Shown here: piece after piece, positions 24,932-33,184 of the stretch
How the letters are laid out: every line of letters begins with the position of its first letter
Position numbering within the stretch: position 1 is the stretch's first letter
Origin: DASXTW01 sp046726275
Lineage (GTDB): Bacteria; Actinomycetota; UBA4738
Assembly (NCBI GenBank): GCA_046726275.1
Contig: JBKPAF010000013.1
Coordinates: 1-43,978, forward strand
Length of the DNA: 43,978 nt
Reading direction: 5' to 3'
Made by a program: the position numbers and the translations under genes
Notes under the pieces: model-generated
Database searches by the model: none
What the model was told of the DNA's origin: nothing
What the model saw: the letters and a program-made list of their open reading frames with translations, nothing else

Positions 24932-25088
24932 AGCCAGACCCGGACCCGGCCGACCGCTGAGCTCCCGGACCGCCGCGTCGATGAGATCGGACCGCCTGAC
25001 GGCCAGAGCCGATCCGCTCCTCCCAGCGAGGGCCTCGAGGTCCAGCGCAGCCAGACCCGACTGGAGACGGGCGATGATGTCCGAGGCG

Positions 25089-25427
25089 TCAGACGGCGTC
25101 GGGGCCCATCTCCCCGGTGCGGATCCGGTACACCTGCTCCGCCGGGACCACCCACACCTTGCCGTCGCCGATCTTGCCGGTTCGCGCCGACTTCATGATG
25201 GTGTCCACAATCATCTGGACCTCGTCGTCCTCGACCATCACCTCAATCTGAACTTTCGGCACGAAGTCGACCTGGTACTCCGCTCCCCGATAGATCTCCG
25301 TGTGGCCGCGCTGGCGCCCGAAACCTTGCGCTTCGACGGAGGTCAACCCTCGCACGCCCGCCTCACGCAGCGCCTCCTTCACATCGTCCAACCGGTGGGG
25401 CTTGATCACGGCCATGATCAGCTTCAC
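25089..25427 (-). CDS. glnK: PII nitrogen regulatory protein (GlnK/GlnB)
   Basis: 112 residues, standard PII length. It senses ATP/ADP and 2-oxoglutarate and controls nitrogen uptake and metabolism. The T-loop is intact, GFGRQRGHTEIYRGAEY with the modifiable Tyr at 51, and the C-loop GKIGDGKVWVVPAEQ is present. The start is a GTG at 25427 with GGGAGG upstream. glnD, its modifying enzyme, follows at once. No amtB ammonium transporter is next to it, unlike the common amtB-glnK-glnD arrangement; instead ku lies 42 bases upstream on the same strand. Confidence 0.95.
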   Translation of the reverse strand: MKLIMAVIKPHRLDDVKEALREAGVRGLTSVEAQGFGRQRGHTEIYRGAEYQVDFVPKVQIEVMVEDDEVQMIVDTIMKSARTGKIGDGKVWVVPAEQVYRIRTGEMGPDAV

Positions 25428-25469
25428 CCTGGCGCCTCCCGGACGACGTCGCGGTGATCGAAGACTCGG

Positions 25470-26297
25470 CTACGCCGACTTCCGCTTGCGGCGCTGGCCT
25501 CCAGTGGCAGCCTTCTTCGGCGCGGCCTTCTTCTTCGTCTGTTGGACGGAGGCCTTCAGAGCTTCCATCAGGTCGACCACCTTCGTGGGCTCGGGCTCAG
25601 GAACCACTTCGATCTCCTCGCCGGACACCTTCTTCTCGACGATGTCGAGGAGCGCTTCGCGATACTCGTCCCGGAACTGCTCCGGGTTGAACGCGTCGGT
25701 GAGGTTGTCGATCAGGCTCTTGGCCATCTGCACTTCCTGATCCCTGATCTGAACCTTCTTGTCCAGGATCTCGAAGTCCGCCGCCCGGATCTCGTCCGGC
25801 CAGAACATGGTCTCGAGCACGAAGACCTCGTCCTTGAACCGCAGGGCCGCGAGATGCTCCTTCTCGCGGAAGGCAACCTTGGCGATGGCCACCCGCCCGT
25901 CTTCCTCCATGGCGCGGCGGAGCAACGTGTAGGCCTTCAGCCCCGTCTCCTCCGGAACCAGGTAGTACGACTTCTTGTAGTAGATGGGATCGATGTCCGC
26001 GATATCGACGAACTGCACGATGTCGATGGCTCTGCTCGATTCGAGTGGAACCGCATCGAAGTCCTCGTCGGTCATCACGACGTACTTGTCCTTCTCGTAC
26101 TCGTATCCCTTGACGATGTGCTCGAAGTCGACCATCTCTCCGCACTTGGAGCAGACGCGCTGCATCTTGATGCGGCCGAAGTCCTCGTCGTGCAGTTGAT
26201 TGAACCGCAGGGTCTTTTCCTCGGTCGAGGTATACAGACCGACCGGGACCGAGACCAGGCCGAATGAGATGGAACCTTTCCACATGGCTCTTGGCAT
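25470..26297 (-). CDS. ku: Non-homologous end-joining protein Ku
   Basis: 275 residues. Bacterial Ku homodimers ring broken DNA ends and recruit LigD. The family start MWKGSISFGLVSVPVGLYTS is seen from residue 5, followed by CSKCGEMVDFEHIVKGYEYE, the core YYLVPEETGLKAYTLLRRAM, and the C-terminal LigD-recruiting region. A Lys-rich tail (about 250-275: KKKAAPKKAATGGQRRKRK) is present, as in Ku proteins that thread onto DNA. The start is the ATG at 26297 because GGAGGTG precedes it by 5-6 bases; longer readings lack similarity. Divergent from ligD, with glnK 42 bases downstream. Confidence 0.96.
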   Translation of the reverse strand: MPRAMWKGSISFGLVSVPVGLYTSTEEKTLRFNQLHDEDFGRIKMQRVCSKCGEMVDFEHIVKGYEYEKDKYVVMTDEDFDAVPLESSRAIDIVQFVDIADIDPIYYKKSYYLVPEETGLKAYTLLRRAMEEDGRVAIAKVAFREKEHLAALRFKDEVFVLETMFWPDEIRAADFEILDKKVQIRDQEVQMAKSLIDNLTDAFNPEQFRDEYREALLDIVEKKVSGEEIEVVPEPEPTKVVDLMEALKASVQQTKKKAAPKKAATGGQRRKRKSA

Positions 26298-26340
26298 CTC
26301 GCACCTCCGGGGAAGCATCCCCAATCGGTAAGGAACGGCC

Positions 26341-26346
26341 ATTCTA
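26341..26346 (-). promoter_or_regulatory. -10 box of the ku promoter
   Basis: TAGAAT on the minus strand would start transcription about 35-40 bases before the ku ATG, leaving a short leader with the GGAGGTG ribosome-binding site. Confidence 0.45.
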
Positions 26347-26422
26347 CTGCTGACCTGCGACGACTCCAGCAAACACGCTGAGTGGCGCCGGAACCGCCCT
26401 GCAGCTGAATTCGCAGGCCAAC

Positions 26423-26428
26423 TACCAT
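26423..26428 (+). promoter_or_regulatory. -10 box of the ligD promoter (leaderless)
   Basis: TACCAT exactly 6 bases before the ATG, the same geometry as at 7021. The 137 bases between ku and ligD hold both promoters; no LexA box is seen there. Confidence 0.5.
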
Positions 26429-26434
26429 GGATAT

Positions 26435-29011
26435 ATGCCTGGAAAGCGCGCGACGGGACCGGCCTTCACCGTTGAGTTCCCCAAACCGCTCCCCGCCGAG
26501 CGCGACGGTGAGCACTGGTGGATGACCGTGGACGGCCGGGAACTGCGGCTGTCCAACCTGAACAAGGTGTTCTGGCCCGAGGAGGGCTATACGAAGGGTG
26601 ACCTCGTCGCGTACTACTTCAACATCGCGGATCGGATCCTCCCGTATCTCAGCGGACGTCCGCTCACCATGAAGAGGATGCCGAACGGGATCAGCGGCCA
26701 GTTCTTCTACGAGAAGCAGGCTCCCTCCCACACGCCCGACTGGATGCCCCGATGTGCCGTGGAGAGCCAGGCATCGGATGGCCGCTGGGGCCCGGCGAAG
26801 CACGAGGTCATCGACTACCTCATGGTCGAGAACACCGCCGGGCTCCTGTTCATGGCCAACCTGGGCTGCATCGAGTTCCATCCACTCCATTCGCGATGCG
26901 GGTCGATCGAGTCGCCCGACTATCTGTTCTTCGACCTCGACCCGTTTCCCCCCGCCACCTTCGAGGACGTCTTGACCGTGGCGGGGCTGGTTCGAGTGGT
27001 CTGCGATCAGCTCGGGTTGACGGCCTACCCGAAGACGTCCGGGGCGACGGGGATGCAGGTGTACGTGCCCATGGTGCCCAGCTTCACCTATGCGGACATC
27101 CGCGACTTCGTGGGCAAGGTCGGGCACCTCCTGCGCCAGGCGGATCCGAATCGGGTGACCATGCAGTGGGAGGTGAAGCGCCGGACGGGCAAGGTGTTCG
27201 TCGACCACAACATGAACCGGGTCGGCGCGAACATCTCCGCCGTGTATTCGGCCCGCCCGGAACCCGGGGCCACCGTGTCGACCCCGGTGACCTGGAAGGA
27301 GGTCGAGGCGGGCAGCATCCGACCGCAGGACTTCACCATGGCCACCATCTGGCCCCGTCTCGGGCGGAAGAAGGATCCCTTCCGCGGAGTCCTGGACGAA
27401 CCACAGGACATCGCCCCCGCCCTCGAGGCAGTCGGGGTGGAACGTCAGCGGGAGGCTCCAGACACCCAATCCCACAGGGTGGACCTCGCGGGAGCCCCCT
27501 CCGCGGGTAACGGGCATCGTTCGGCTGACACCACTAAGGGAAGAACGCGATCGAAGAGCGCGGCGGTCATCGCCCGGTCCCGGGATCCCAAGCTCGGCCA
27601 GTACCTCAAGATGCGCGACTTCGAGGGGACGCCGGAGCCATCCGGCGGCGAATCTTCGACGGACGGCCGCAGCTTCGTGATCCAGCGCCACGACGCGACC
27701 CGGCTCCACTACGACCTCCGGTTGGAGCGGGACGGCGTGTTGGTCTCTTGGGCCGTCCCCAAGGGATTGCCCCTGGTCAAGGGCGAGAAGCATCTGGCGG
27801 TCCAGACGGAGGACCACCCCATGGAATACGGCTCCTTCCAGGGGACGATCCCCAAGGGCCACTACGGCGCGGGCGAAGTTCGCATCTGGGATCGAGGCAC
27901 CTACGACCTGCTCGAGTGGACGGACAAGAAGGTGAGCTTCCGCCTGAACGGCGAGCGCCACCACGGCGAGTACCACCTGGTGAAGACGTCTCGCGGAGAA
28001 AGGGATTGGCTGATCTTCTTGGGGAGGGACTCGGAAGAGTCTGCTCTGCCCAGGCCACCTCAGTTCTCCCCCATGCTGGCGACCCCGGGCTACGAACCGT
28101 TCGATCGCGCCGGATGGTGGTTCGAGCCCAAGTTCGACGGGATCAGGACTCTTCTCTACCTCGAGGGTGAGGACGTTCGGCTGTTGTCCCGCACCGGCCG
28201 GGACCAGACAGCCATCTATCCCGAGCTGGGCCGCGTGTATCGGCGCATCTCCGCGGTGAACGCCGTGCTGGACGGAGAGATCGTGGCCACCGACGATCAG
28301 GGTCAGACGTCCTTTGAGCTCCTCCAGCAGAGGATGAATCTTTCGGGTCGCTCCGAGATCGAGCGCATGCGCAAGAAGATCCCGGTCGAGCTGGTCGTCT
28401 TCGACATCTTGTGGCTGGACGGCGAGGACCTGACCAAGCTCCCTCTGTCCGAGCGGCGGGAGCGCCTGCAGAGCGTGGTGTTGGAGGACCGAGGGATCCG
28501 GCTCGTGTACTGGGTCCCCGATGAGGGCCTCAATTTCTTCCGGGTCGCCAAGAAGCACGGATTGGAGGGTGTGATCGCCAAGCGAGCTTCGAGCCGCTAC
28601 CAGCCCAGCAGACGATCGGAGGACTGGCGAAAGATCAAGATCCTGAAGATCCAGGACTGCGTGATCCTCGGATGGACCCCGGGCCAGCGAGGGCGAAGCG
28701 AGGTGTTCGGTGCCTTGCTCGTCGGGGCTTACTCTGACGGAGAGCTCCGGTGGATCGGGCAGGTGGGTACGGGCTTCACGGACCGAGTCCTCCGCGAGCT
28801 GATGTCGAGGCTCGAGGAGATCGAAGGGAACCAGCCCCCCATCGAGGATCCGGAGCTGCGCAAGGTCAAGGGAGCGCGCTGGGTTCGGCCGGAGCTCGTC
28901 TGTTCCGTGGAGTATCTGCAGATGACCGCGATCGGGAAGCTCCGAGCCCCCTCCTTCAAGGGACTCCGCACGGACAAGCTCCCCGAGGACTGCATCCTCG
29001 ATCCAGCCTGA
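26435..29011 (+). CDS. ligD: Multifunctional DNA ligase D (polymerase, phosphoesterase, ligase)
   Basis: 858 residues in mycobacterial domain order. The primase-like polymerase domain (about 25-310) has metal ligands D167 and D169 in YLFFDLDPFPP. The 3'-phosphoesterase domain (about 390-540) has H419, D420 and H425 in QRHDATRLHYDLRLE. The ATP-dependent ligase domain (about 545-858) has nucleophile K566 in WFEPKFDGIR, and an OB-fold with KGARWVRPELVCSVEY at the end. It repairs double-strand breaks with Ku, filling, trimming and sealing ends. All three active sites look complete. Divergent from ku; convergent with the DUF5319 gene. Confidence 0.97.
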   Translation: MPGKRATGPAFTVEFPKPLPAERDGEHWWMTVDGRELRLSNLNKVFWPEEGYTKGDLVAYYFNIADRILPYLSGRPLTMKRMPNGISGQFFYEKQAPSHTPDWMPRCAVESQASDGRWGPAKHEVIDYLMVENTAGLLFMANLGCIEFHPLHSRCGSIESPDYLFFDLDPFPPATFEDVLTVAGLVRVVCDQLGLTAYPKTSGATGMQVYVPMVPSFTYADIRDFVGKVGHLLRQADPNRVTMQWEVKRRTGKVFVDHNMNRVGANISAVYSARPEPGATVSTPVTWKEVEAGSIRPQDFTMATIWPRLGRKKDPFRGVLDEPQDIAPALEAVGVERQREAPDTQSHRVDLAGAPSAGNGHRSADTTKGRTRSKSAAVIARSRDPKLGQYLKMRDFEGTPEPSGGESSTDGRSFVIQRHDATRLHYDLRLERDGVLVSWAVPKGLPLVKGEKHLAVQTEDHPMEYGSFQGTIPKGHYGAGEVRIWDRGTYDLLEWTDKKVSFRLNGERHHGEYHLVKTSRGERDWLIFLGRDSEESALPRPPQFSPMLATPGYEPFDRAGWWFEPKFDGIRTLLYLEGEDVRLLSRTGRDQTAIYPELGRVYRRISAVNAVLDGEIVATDDQGQTSFELLQQRMNLSGRSEIERMRKKIPVELVVFDILWLDGEDLTKLPLSERRERLQSVVLEDRGIRLVYWVPDEGLNFFRVAKKHGLEGVIAKRASSRYQPSRRSEDWRKIKILKIQDCVILGWTPGQRGRSEVFGALLVGAYSDGELRWIGQVGTGFTDRVLRELMSRLEEIEGNQPPIEDPELRKVKGARWVRPELVCSVEYLQMTAIGKLRAPSFKGLRTDKLPEDCILDPA

Positions 29012-29020
29012 ACGCAGAGA

Positions 29021-29563
29021 TCAGGAGAAGGGCTCGAAACCCGCCCGGATCAGGAGAGCTCGCGCCTCCCGATCGTCGATCCCCTTGTTGAGCAGCTCCT
29101 GGTAGAGACGGATCGCCGCGAGCGAGCGTCCGCACCGCGGGCAGAAGGAGAAGTGGCCCTCGATCGGGGTCTCGCACCAGACGCAAGCCGTGAGCTCGAG
29201 GCGGCTCGAGTTCTCCAGGCCGGCATCCGCGAGAGCGTCGACGTACCCTTTCCCGTAGTCCCAGACGACGTATTCGTCCTCGCGCGGCTCGTAGGGCGGT
29301 TCGTGCATCCGGGGCTCGCCGGTCTCGAGCATGTGCTCGAGGCTCTCCCGGAGAAGCTCCCACCCGTAGTAATGGTTCGCCCCGCACTCCGTGCAGGCGA
29401 TGACGACTCCCTTCGCGCCCTGTGGCTGGAAGACGTTCCGCATCGACTCGAGGTCCCCCAGGTCGGCCTCGACGCTGTCCCGCTCGTCCCTCGACAGGGG
29501 CCGCGACGGCTTCTCGTCCTCGTCCTCGGGCTCCTCCGAGAAGGACTCCTCCTGGTCGCTCAT
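29021..29563 (-). CDS. DUF5319 family protein with a C-terminal zinc ribbon
   Basis: 180 residues. After an acidic N-terminus comes the DUF5319 core (about 25-115): DERDSVEADLGDLESMRNVF, IACTECGANHYYGWELLRES and the closing DEYVVWDYGKGYVDA. Residues about 127-150 form a zinc ribbon with CVWC and CPRC pairs. Actinobacterial relatives I recall stop after the core at about 125 residues, so the ribbon is an addition. Function is unknown. The ATG follows a GGGAGGAAG site inside the end of the PIG-L gene (4-base gap), so the two are probably coupled. Confidence 0.82.
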   Translation of the reverse strand: MSDQEESFSEEPEDEDEKPSRPLSRDERDSVEADLGDLESMRNVFQPQGAKGVVIACTECGANHYYGWELLRESLEHMLETGEPRMHEPPYEPREDEYVVWDYGKGYVDALADAGLENSSRLELTACVWCETPIEGHFSFCPRCGRSLAAIRLYQELLNKGIDDREARALLIRAGFEPFS

Positions 29564-29567
29564 CGCG

Positions 29568-30278
29568 TCAATCTTCCTCCCGCAGGCGGAACGTCCGGAA
29601 CGACTCCGCGTACTCCAGCCCCTGGGCGGCCCCTCGCTCCTTCGCCCTCTTGCGGATCCACTCGTCCACCGGCCAGTCGTGGATCTGGCTCTTGTGGCAC
29701 CGGAGCGCCTCGACCTTCGTCTCGATGGTGTCGGTGATGTCGATGAAGGTGTCGGCTTCGCCCTCGTATGTGGGGATCCACAGGTGCCGAATCTCGAACG
29801 GTTCCAACCCTTCGTCGAGGAGCTCGGGAAACATCGGCCGCGTTGAGGAGTCCGGATTGACCACAGCCATGCAGGCCTGACCGACGGCCAGGTGGTCGGA
29901 GTGGTTGATGTAGGACCGCGTCTCGTCCCAGTAGCGCCGTGGGTCTGGACAGACCAGCACGTCCGGCCGGAACCTGCGGACCTCCCGGGTGATTGCCCGG
30001 CGCAGATCCAGGGTCACCTCGACATATCCGTCTGGCACGCCCAGGAAGGCGCAGCCGGCAACGCCGAGGACCTCGCATGCGTCGCGCTGTTCCTGCTCCC
30101 GGACCTTCGCGAGGTCCGCACGCTCGACCCCCGGTTGGTTCGAGCCGGCGGAGCCGTCGGTGACGCACACGTACGCAACCTCCGTCCCCGCCCTGGTCCA
30201 GGTGGCCACGGTCCCGGAGCTGCCGAACTCCGCATCGTCGGGGTGCGCGAACACCACCATCGCGCGAGCGAACTCCAT
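29568..30278 (-). CDS. PIG-L (LmbE/MshB-like) deacetylase
   Basis: 236 residues. Zinc-dependent N-acetylglucosaminyl deacetylase fold, with metal ligands H12, D14 and D15 in AHPDDAEFGSSG and H126, D128 and H129 in NHSDHLAVGQA. In actinobacteria close relatives include MshB (mycothiol synthesis) and Mca (mycothiol conjugate amidase); sequence alone does not decide the substrate. The ATG at 30278 is chosen because the fold begins there and TAATCT stands 7 bases upstream (leaderless). The DUF5319 gene follows in an apparent operon. Confidence 0.9.
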   Translation of the reverse strand: MEFARAMVVFAHPDDAEFGSSGTVATWTRAGTEVAYVCVTDGSAGSNQPGVERADLAKVREQEQRDACEVLGVAGCAFLGVPDGYVEVTLDLRRAITREVRRFRPDVLVCPDPRRYWDETRSYINHSDHLAVGQACMAVVNPDSSTRPMFPELLDEGLEPFEIRHLWIPTYEGEADTFIDITDTIETKVEALRCHKSQIHDWPVDEWIRKRAKERGAAQGLEYAESFRTFRLREED

Positions 30279-30285
30279 GAGAGCC

Positions 30286-30291
30286 AGATTA
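30286..30291 (-). promoter_or_regulatory. -10 box of the PIG-L promoter (leaderless)
   Basis: TAATCT on the minus strand lies 7 bases before the ATG, with no ribosome-binding site in between. Confidence 0.45.
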
Positions 30292-30326
30292 GCCGAAGGG
30301 TGGGACTGCGCCAGGCAACAGGGTGA

Positions 30327-30503
30327 GGCTCCATTGGAGGAGGGAGCCTTCTGAGCAGCTTTGGCGGCTCCATCCACGTGACCAGCCAGGTGGGTAAGGG
30401 CAGCAGGTTCACGGTGACGATTCCCCTCCAACACTCCGCCGCCACCGAGGGACCATCGTCGGCACGAGCTGAATCGGTGGGTGCCGCACCCTCCCCGCAG
30501 TAA
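30327..30503 (+). pseudogene. Relic of a histidine-kinase ATPase C-terminus
   Basis: A short open frame between stop codons, without a start, reads GGSIHVTSQVGKGSRFTVTI followed by P and a variable tail to a TAA. This matches the last strand-turn-strand of HATPase_c sensor kinases (GGxIxVxSxxGxGSxFxxxxP). The upstream GGGSLLSSF resembles a worn G2-box helix. The rest of a kinase is absent: PIG-L lies on the left on the other strand. It is probably a deletion remnant. Confidence 0.5.
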
Positions 30504-30522
30504 CCCGGATCGGGCTCCTTCT

Positions 30523-30858
30523 TCAGCTCTCCGGGTTCTCGAGGTCGACGCTTCGGAGTTGCGCCTCGGTGATCTCCAGGACGTGGGCGAGCCACGCGGC
30601 GTCTTGTGGCCCGCGCTGATCCTCTACCGGGAACATGAACGTATTCAACCGTTCGCTCGATCCGAGTTGGATCCCCTTCGCCAGCAGGTAATCCGTGATG
30701 GCGAACTCCCACGTGAACAATGCGGTCCCGTCTTCATAGACGTGCACCCAGTACGTCAAATAGCCGTTGGGTGACGCCGAGTACGTTTGAACTCCTCGGG
30801 AAGGCCGGTCCTGGGACAGGCTGAAGCCGAGGTGGGTCAACGCCTGGAAGAACTCCAT
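30523..30858 (-). CDS. Hypothetical protein
   Basis: About 111 residues from the ATG at 30858. The sequence is protein-like (TYWVHVYEDGTALFTWEFAI, then LLAKGIQLGSSERLNTFMFP) and beta-rich, without signal, membrane or metal motifs. I recognise no family. It begins 26 bases after the RmuC stop on the same strand, so it is probably the second gene of that transcript. No strong ribosome-binding site is visible, and translation may depend on coupling. Confidence 0.65.
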   Translation of the reverse strand: MEFFQALTHLGFSLSQDRPSRGVQTYSASPNGYLTYWVHVYEDGTALFTWEFAITDYLLAKGIQLGSSERLNTFMFPVEDQRGPQDAAWLAHVLEITEAQLRSVDLENPES

Positions 30859-30884
30859 GGGGTCCCCAGCATCGTTCAGCGTCG

Positions 30885-31892
30885 TTACGGAGGCAAACCC
30901 ACCAGGCTCCTCCTCTCCTCGAGCTCCTCGGGAAGCAGCGGCGCGGAGGACCCTCCCGGATCGAGCGACGTTCGTTCCTGACGTGCCAGGGCGAGGGAAC
31001 CTCTCGCCCTGCCGACCTGTCCACGAAGTTCCTCGGCCGCGTTGGCCAGCATGGTGGAGGCCTTGGCGACCTTGTTTTCCAGCGTGCCTTCCATGGCATC
31101 GAGAACCGCAGCTAGGTCGGCCAGGCACGACCTTACGTCCCCAGCTCCTCCGAAACGCGACACCAGAGCGTGGAGGAACAGGACGACCGGCAGGGCCATG
31201 GAGTACGGAATGACGATGACCCCCTGCCGGTAAGCGTCCGCGTGTGCCCGGCGCAGCACGGCGTAGGCGGCATCCGGCACCGCGGCAACTCCGACCGCAG
31301 CGGTCACGGCAGGATCGAGATACGCGTAGACCTCACGCGCTCGCTCGACCACCGCCCGCTCAATGGCTCGCGCTAATCGCGCCCGGTCGTCAGGATCGGT
31401 CGTTTCCGCCAGCGCCTGCAGATCCTTGTTCGCGGACCACTTGGAGTCGATGGGCAAGCGCTTACCGTCGGGCAGGACCAGTCCGAATTCCACCACTCGC
31501 CCGCCCACTCGAAAGTCCGTGACGACCATCGAGGGCGGCAGGTGAGACAGGGACTCCCTGAGCACGTTCTCCCCTGCCTGCCCCATCCGGTGCCCGCCGG
31601 CGAGTACCGCCGCGACCCGATGCAAGGTTGCCCAGCCTTCTTCCTCCCGGGCTCGACGCTCCTCCTCACGGGTGTTCATCTGGTCGATGGCGCCCCGGAA
31701 CGTGGTGATCTCGTGCCTCATCTGATCGGCCGTTCGTTCTCGCCAGGCGGTTGCGTCACCCAGCCTGCGGAGCTCGGCGTCGGTCGTGGCCAGGCGAGCT
31801 TCGAGACTCCGCCGCAGCGCCGAGGCTGCGACCCAGAGTCCCGCCAGGAGCGCCCCACCCAGCAAAATGAGCCCCGACACGATCAGCCGCAT
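30885..31892 (-). CDS. rmuC: RmuC-type DNA recombination protein
   Basis: 335 residues: an N-terminal membrane anchor (MRLIVSGLILLGGALLAGLW), a coiled coil (about 25-90), then the RmuC nuclease-like domain (about 95-310) with VTDFRVGGRVVEFGLVLPDG, LPIDSKWSAN and GVIVIPYSMALPVVLFL. RmuC limits DNA inversions and rearrangements. The PIDSKW motif corresponds to the restriction-endonuclease-like core. The ATG at 31892 has GGAGGA 8 bases upstream; an earlier start would push the anchor inside. A hypothetical gene follows. Confidence 0.9.
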   Translation of the reverse strand: MRLIVSGLILLGGALLAGLWVAASALRRSLEARLATTDAELRRLGDATAWRERTADQMRHEITTFRGAIDQMNTREEERRAREEEGWATLHRVAAVLAGGHRMGQAGENVLRESLSHLPPSMVVTDFRVGGRVVEFGLVLPDGKRLPIDSKWSANKDLQALAETTDPDDRARLARAIERAVVERAREVYAYLDPAVTAAVGVAAVPDAAYAVLRRAHADAYRQGVIVIPYSMALPVVLFLHALVSRFGGAGDVRSCLADLAAVLDAMEGTLENKVAKASTMLANAAEELRGQVGRARGSLALARQERTSLDPGGSSAPLLPEELEERRSLVGLPP

Positions 31893-32002
31893 CCGACCAT
31901 TCCTCCGAGGCGCACTGTATCCAAAGGGTCTGACACGGCCTGACCTGCATCGATATGGGGCGCCGGCCGCCCGCAACGTCGGGCTTGGGATGGCTCGAAG
32001 GG

Positions 32003-33184
32003 CTAGGCCGCGCCCGCCACCACCTCTCCCCCGAGCATCACCAGGCGAGGTGCGAGAAGGGCGGAGATGTCATCGAGTGGATTGCCCTCCCAGAGGACCA
32101 GGTCGGCGGACTTCCCTTCCTCGATCGTTCCCACCTCCGGAAGTCGGAGCAGCTCCGCTGCGTTGGAGGTGGCAGCCTGCAGCGCCCTGACCGGTGTCAC
32201 TCCCCATTCGACCATGCGGATCACCTCACGCGGTGCGTTGCCGTGAGGGTTGTGAGGGGTTCCCGCGTCCGTCCCACACGCGAATCGGACCCCGATCCGG
32301 GCGTTTCGCCCCAGTGTCTCTCTCAGCATGTCCACGATCTGCCGGCCCTTCTCCACCGCGTAGGGAGGCACGTCCTCTGGATGGTCCACGATCCCGAGGA
32401 GGGCGCTGATCGTGGGGACGTGGAAGATGCCTCGTTTCTTCATCTCCCGAGCGGTCTCGGAGGAGATCTGAGCTCCGTGCTCGATGGAATCGATACCTGC
32501 TCGAACGCAGTGCTCGATACCGGTCTCCCCGATGGCGTGCGCGGCGATGGGGGCGCCCCACTTGTGTGCCTCGTCGACGGCCGCGGCGACTTCCTCGGGA
32601 GTGAACGCGGTGAAGTCAACCGAGACCCCGGGGGTGAGAACTCCTCCCGTTGCCACGATCTTGATCGAGCGAGCGCCGGCCCGGAACTGCTGCCGGACCG
32701 CTGCACGGATCCCGTCGGGCCCGTCGCACTGGAGAGCAAACGAGTTCCACCCGTGTCCTCCGGTGATGGTCAGGGCCTGACCGGAGGCCACGACCCTCGG
32801 TCCCGCCACGCGCCCCTCCCCGATGGCCTTCCCCACCTCGCACACCACGGCCCCCAACCCACCCAGGTCGCGGACGCTGGTGACCCCGGCCTCGATCTGC
32901 CGACGAGCGTTCGCCGCGCACTTCACGGCGGCGAAGGCCTCGGTCACCCTCGCCTCGGCCACGAAGTCGGGCGACCCATCGAAACAGAGATGCACGTGGC
33001 AGTCGATCAGGCCTGGCGTGAGGGTGCGCCCGTGTCCGTTCACGGGAACGGCCGACTTCGCGTCACGGGGCGCCCGAGCGTGGGGTCCCACCCAGGCGAG
33101 GCTCCCCTCGGAGATCAGGACGCCCTGCGCCTTCCTGGCGGCCCGCCCGTCGAACAGCGTGACGCGGGAGATGTATGTGGCCAT
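32003..33184 (-). CDS. Amidohydrolase (imidazolonepropionase/prolidase-like)
   Basis: 393-residue metal-dependent hydrolase, COG1228 type. Metal ligands are H63 and H65 in DCHVHLCFDG, the lysine in SIKIVATGGVLTPG, the His in AHAIGETG and HGAQIS, and the Asp in GTDAGTPHNPHG. Relatives act on imidazolone propionate, Xaa-Pro dipeptides or aryl amides, so the exact substrate is open. The ATG overlaps the SDR stop by one base (TAATG). It is the last gene of a three-gene minus-strand operon (membrane protein, SDR, amidohydrolase). Confidence 0.9.
   Translation of the reverse strand: MATYISRVTLFDGRAARKAQGVLISEGSLAWVGPHARAPRDAKSAVPVNGHGRTLTPGLIDCHVHLCFDGSPDFVAEARVTEAFAAVKCAANARRQIEAGVTSVRDLGGLGAVVCEVGKAIGEGRVAGPRVVASGQALTITGGHGWNSFALQCDGPDGIRAAVRQQFRAGARSIKIVATGGVLTPGVSVDFTAFTPEEVAAAVDEAHKWGAPIAAHAIGETGIEHCVRAGIDSIEHGAQISSETAREMKKRGIFHVPTISALLGIVDHPEDVPPYAVEKGRQIVDMLRETLGRNARIGVRFACGTDAGTPHNPHGNAPREVIRMVEWGVTPVRALQAATSNAAELLRLPEVGTIEEGKSADLVLWEGNPLDDISALLAPRLVMLGGEVVAGAA

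Noticed and set aside
26298..26434. LexA box between ku and ligD
   Set aside because: No GAAC-N4-GTTC-type palindrome is present; the two genes have only ordinary -10 candidates.
26075..28558. Long minus-strand open frame opposite ligD
   Set aside because: Antisense of a well-supported ligase gene; low-complexity His/Arg/Glu composition and no start signal.
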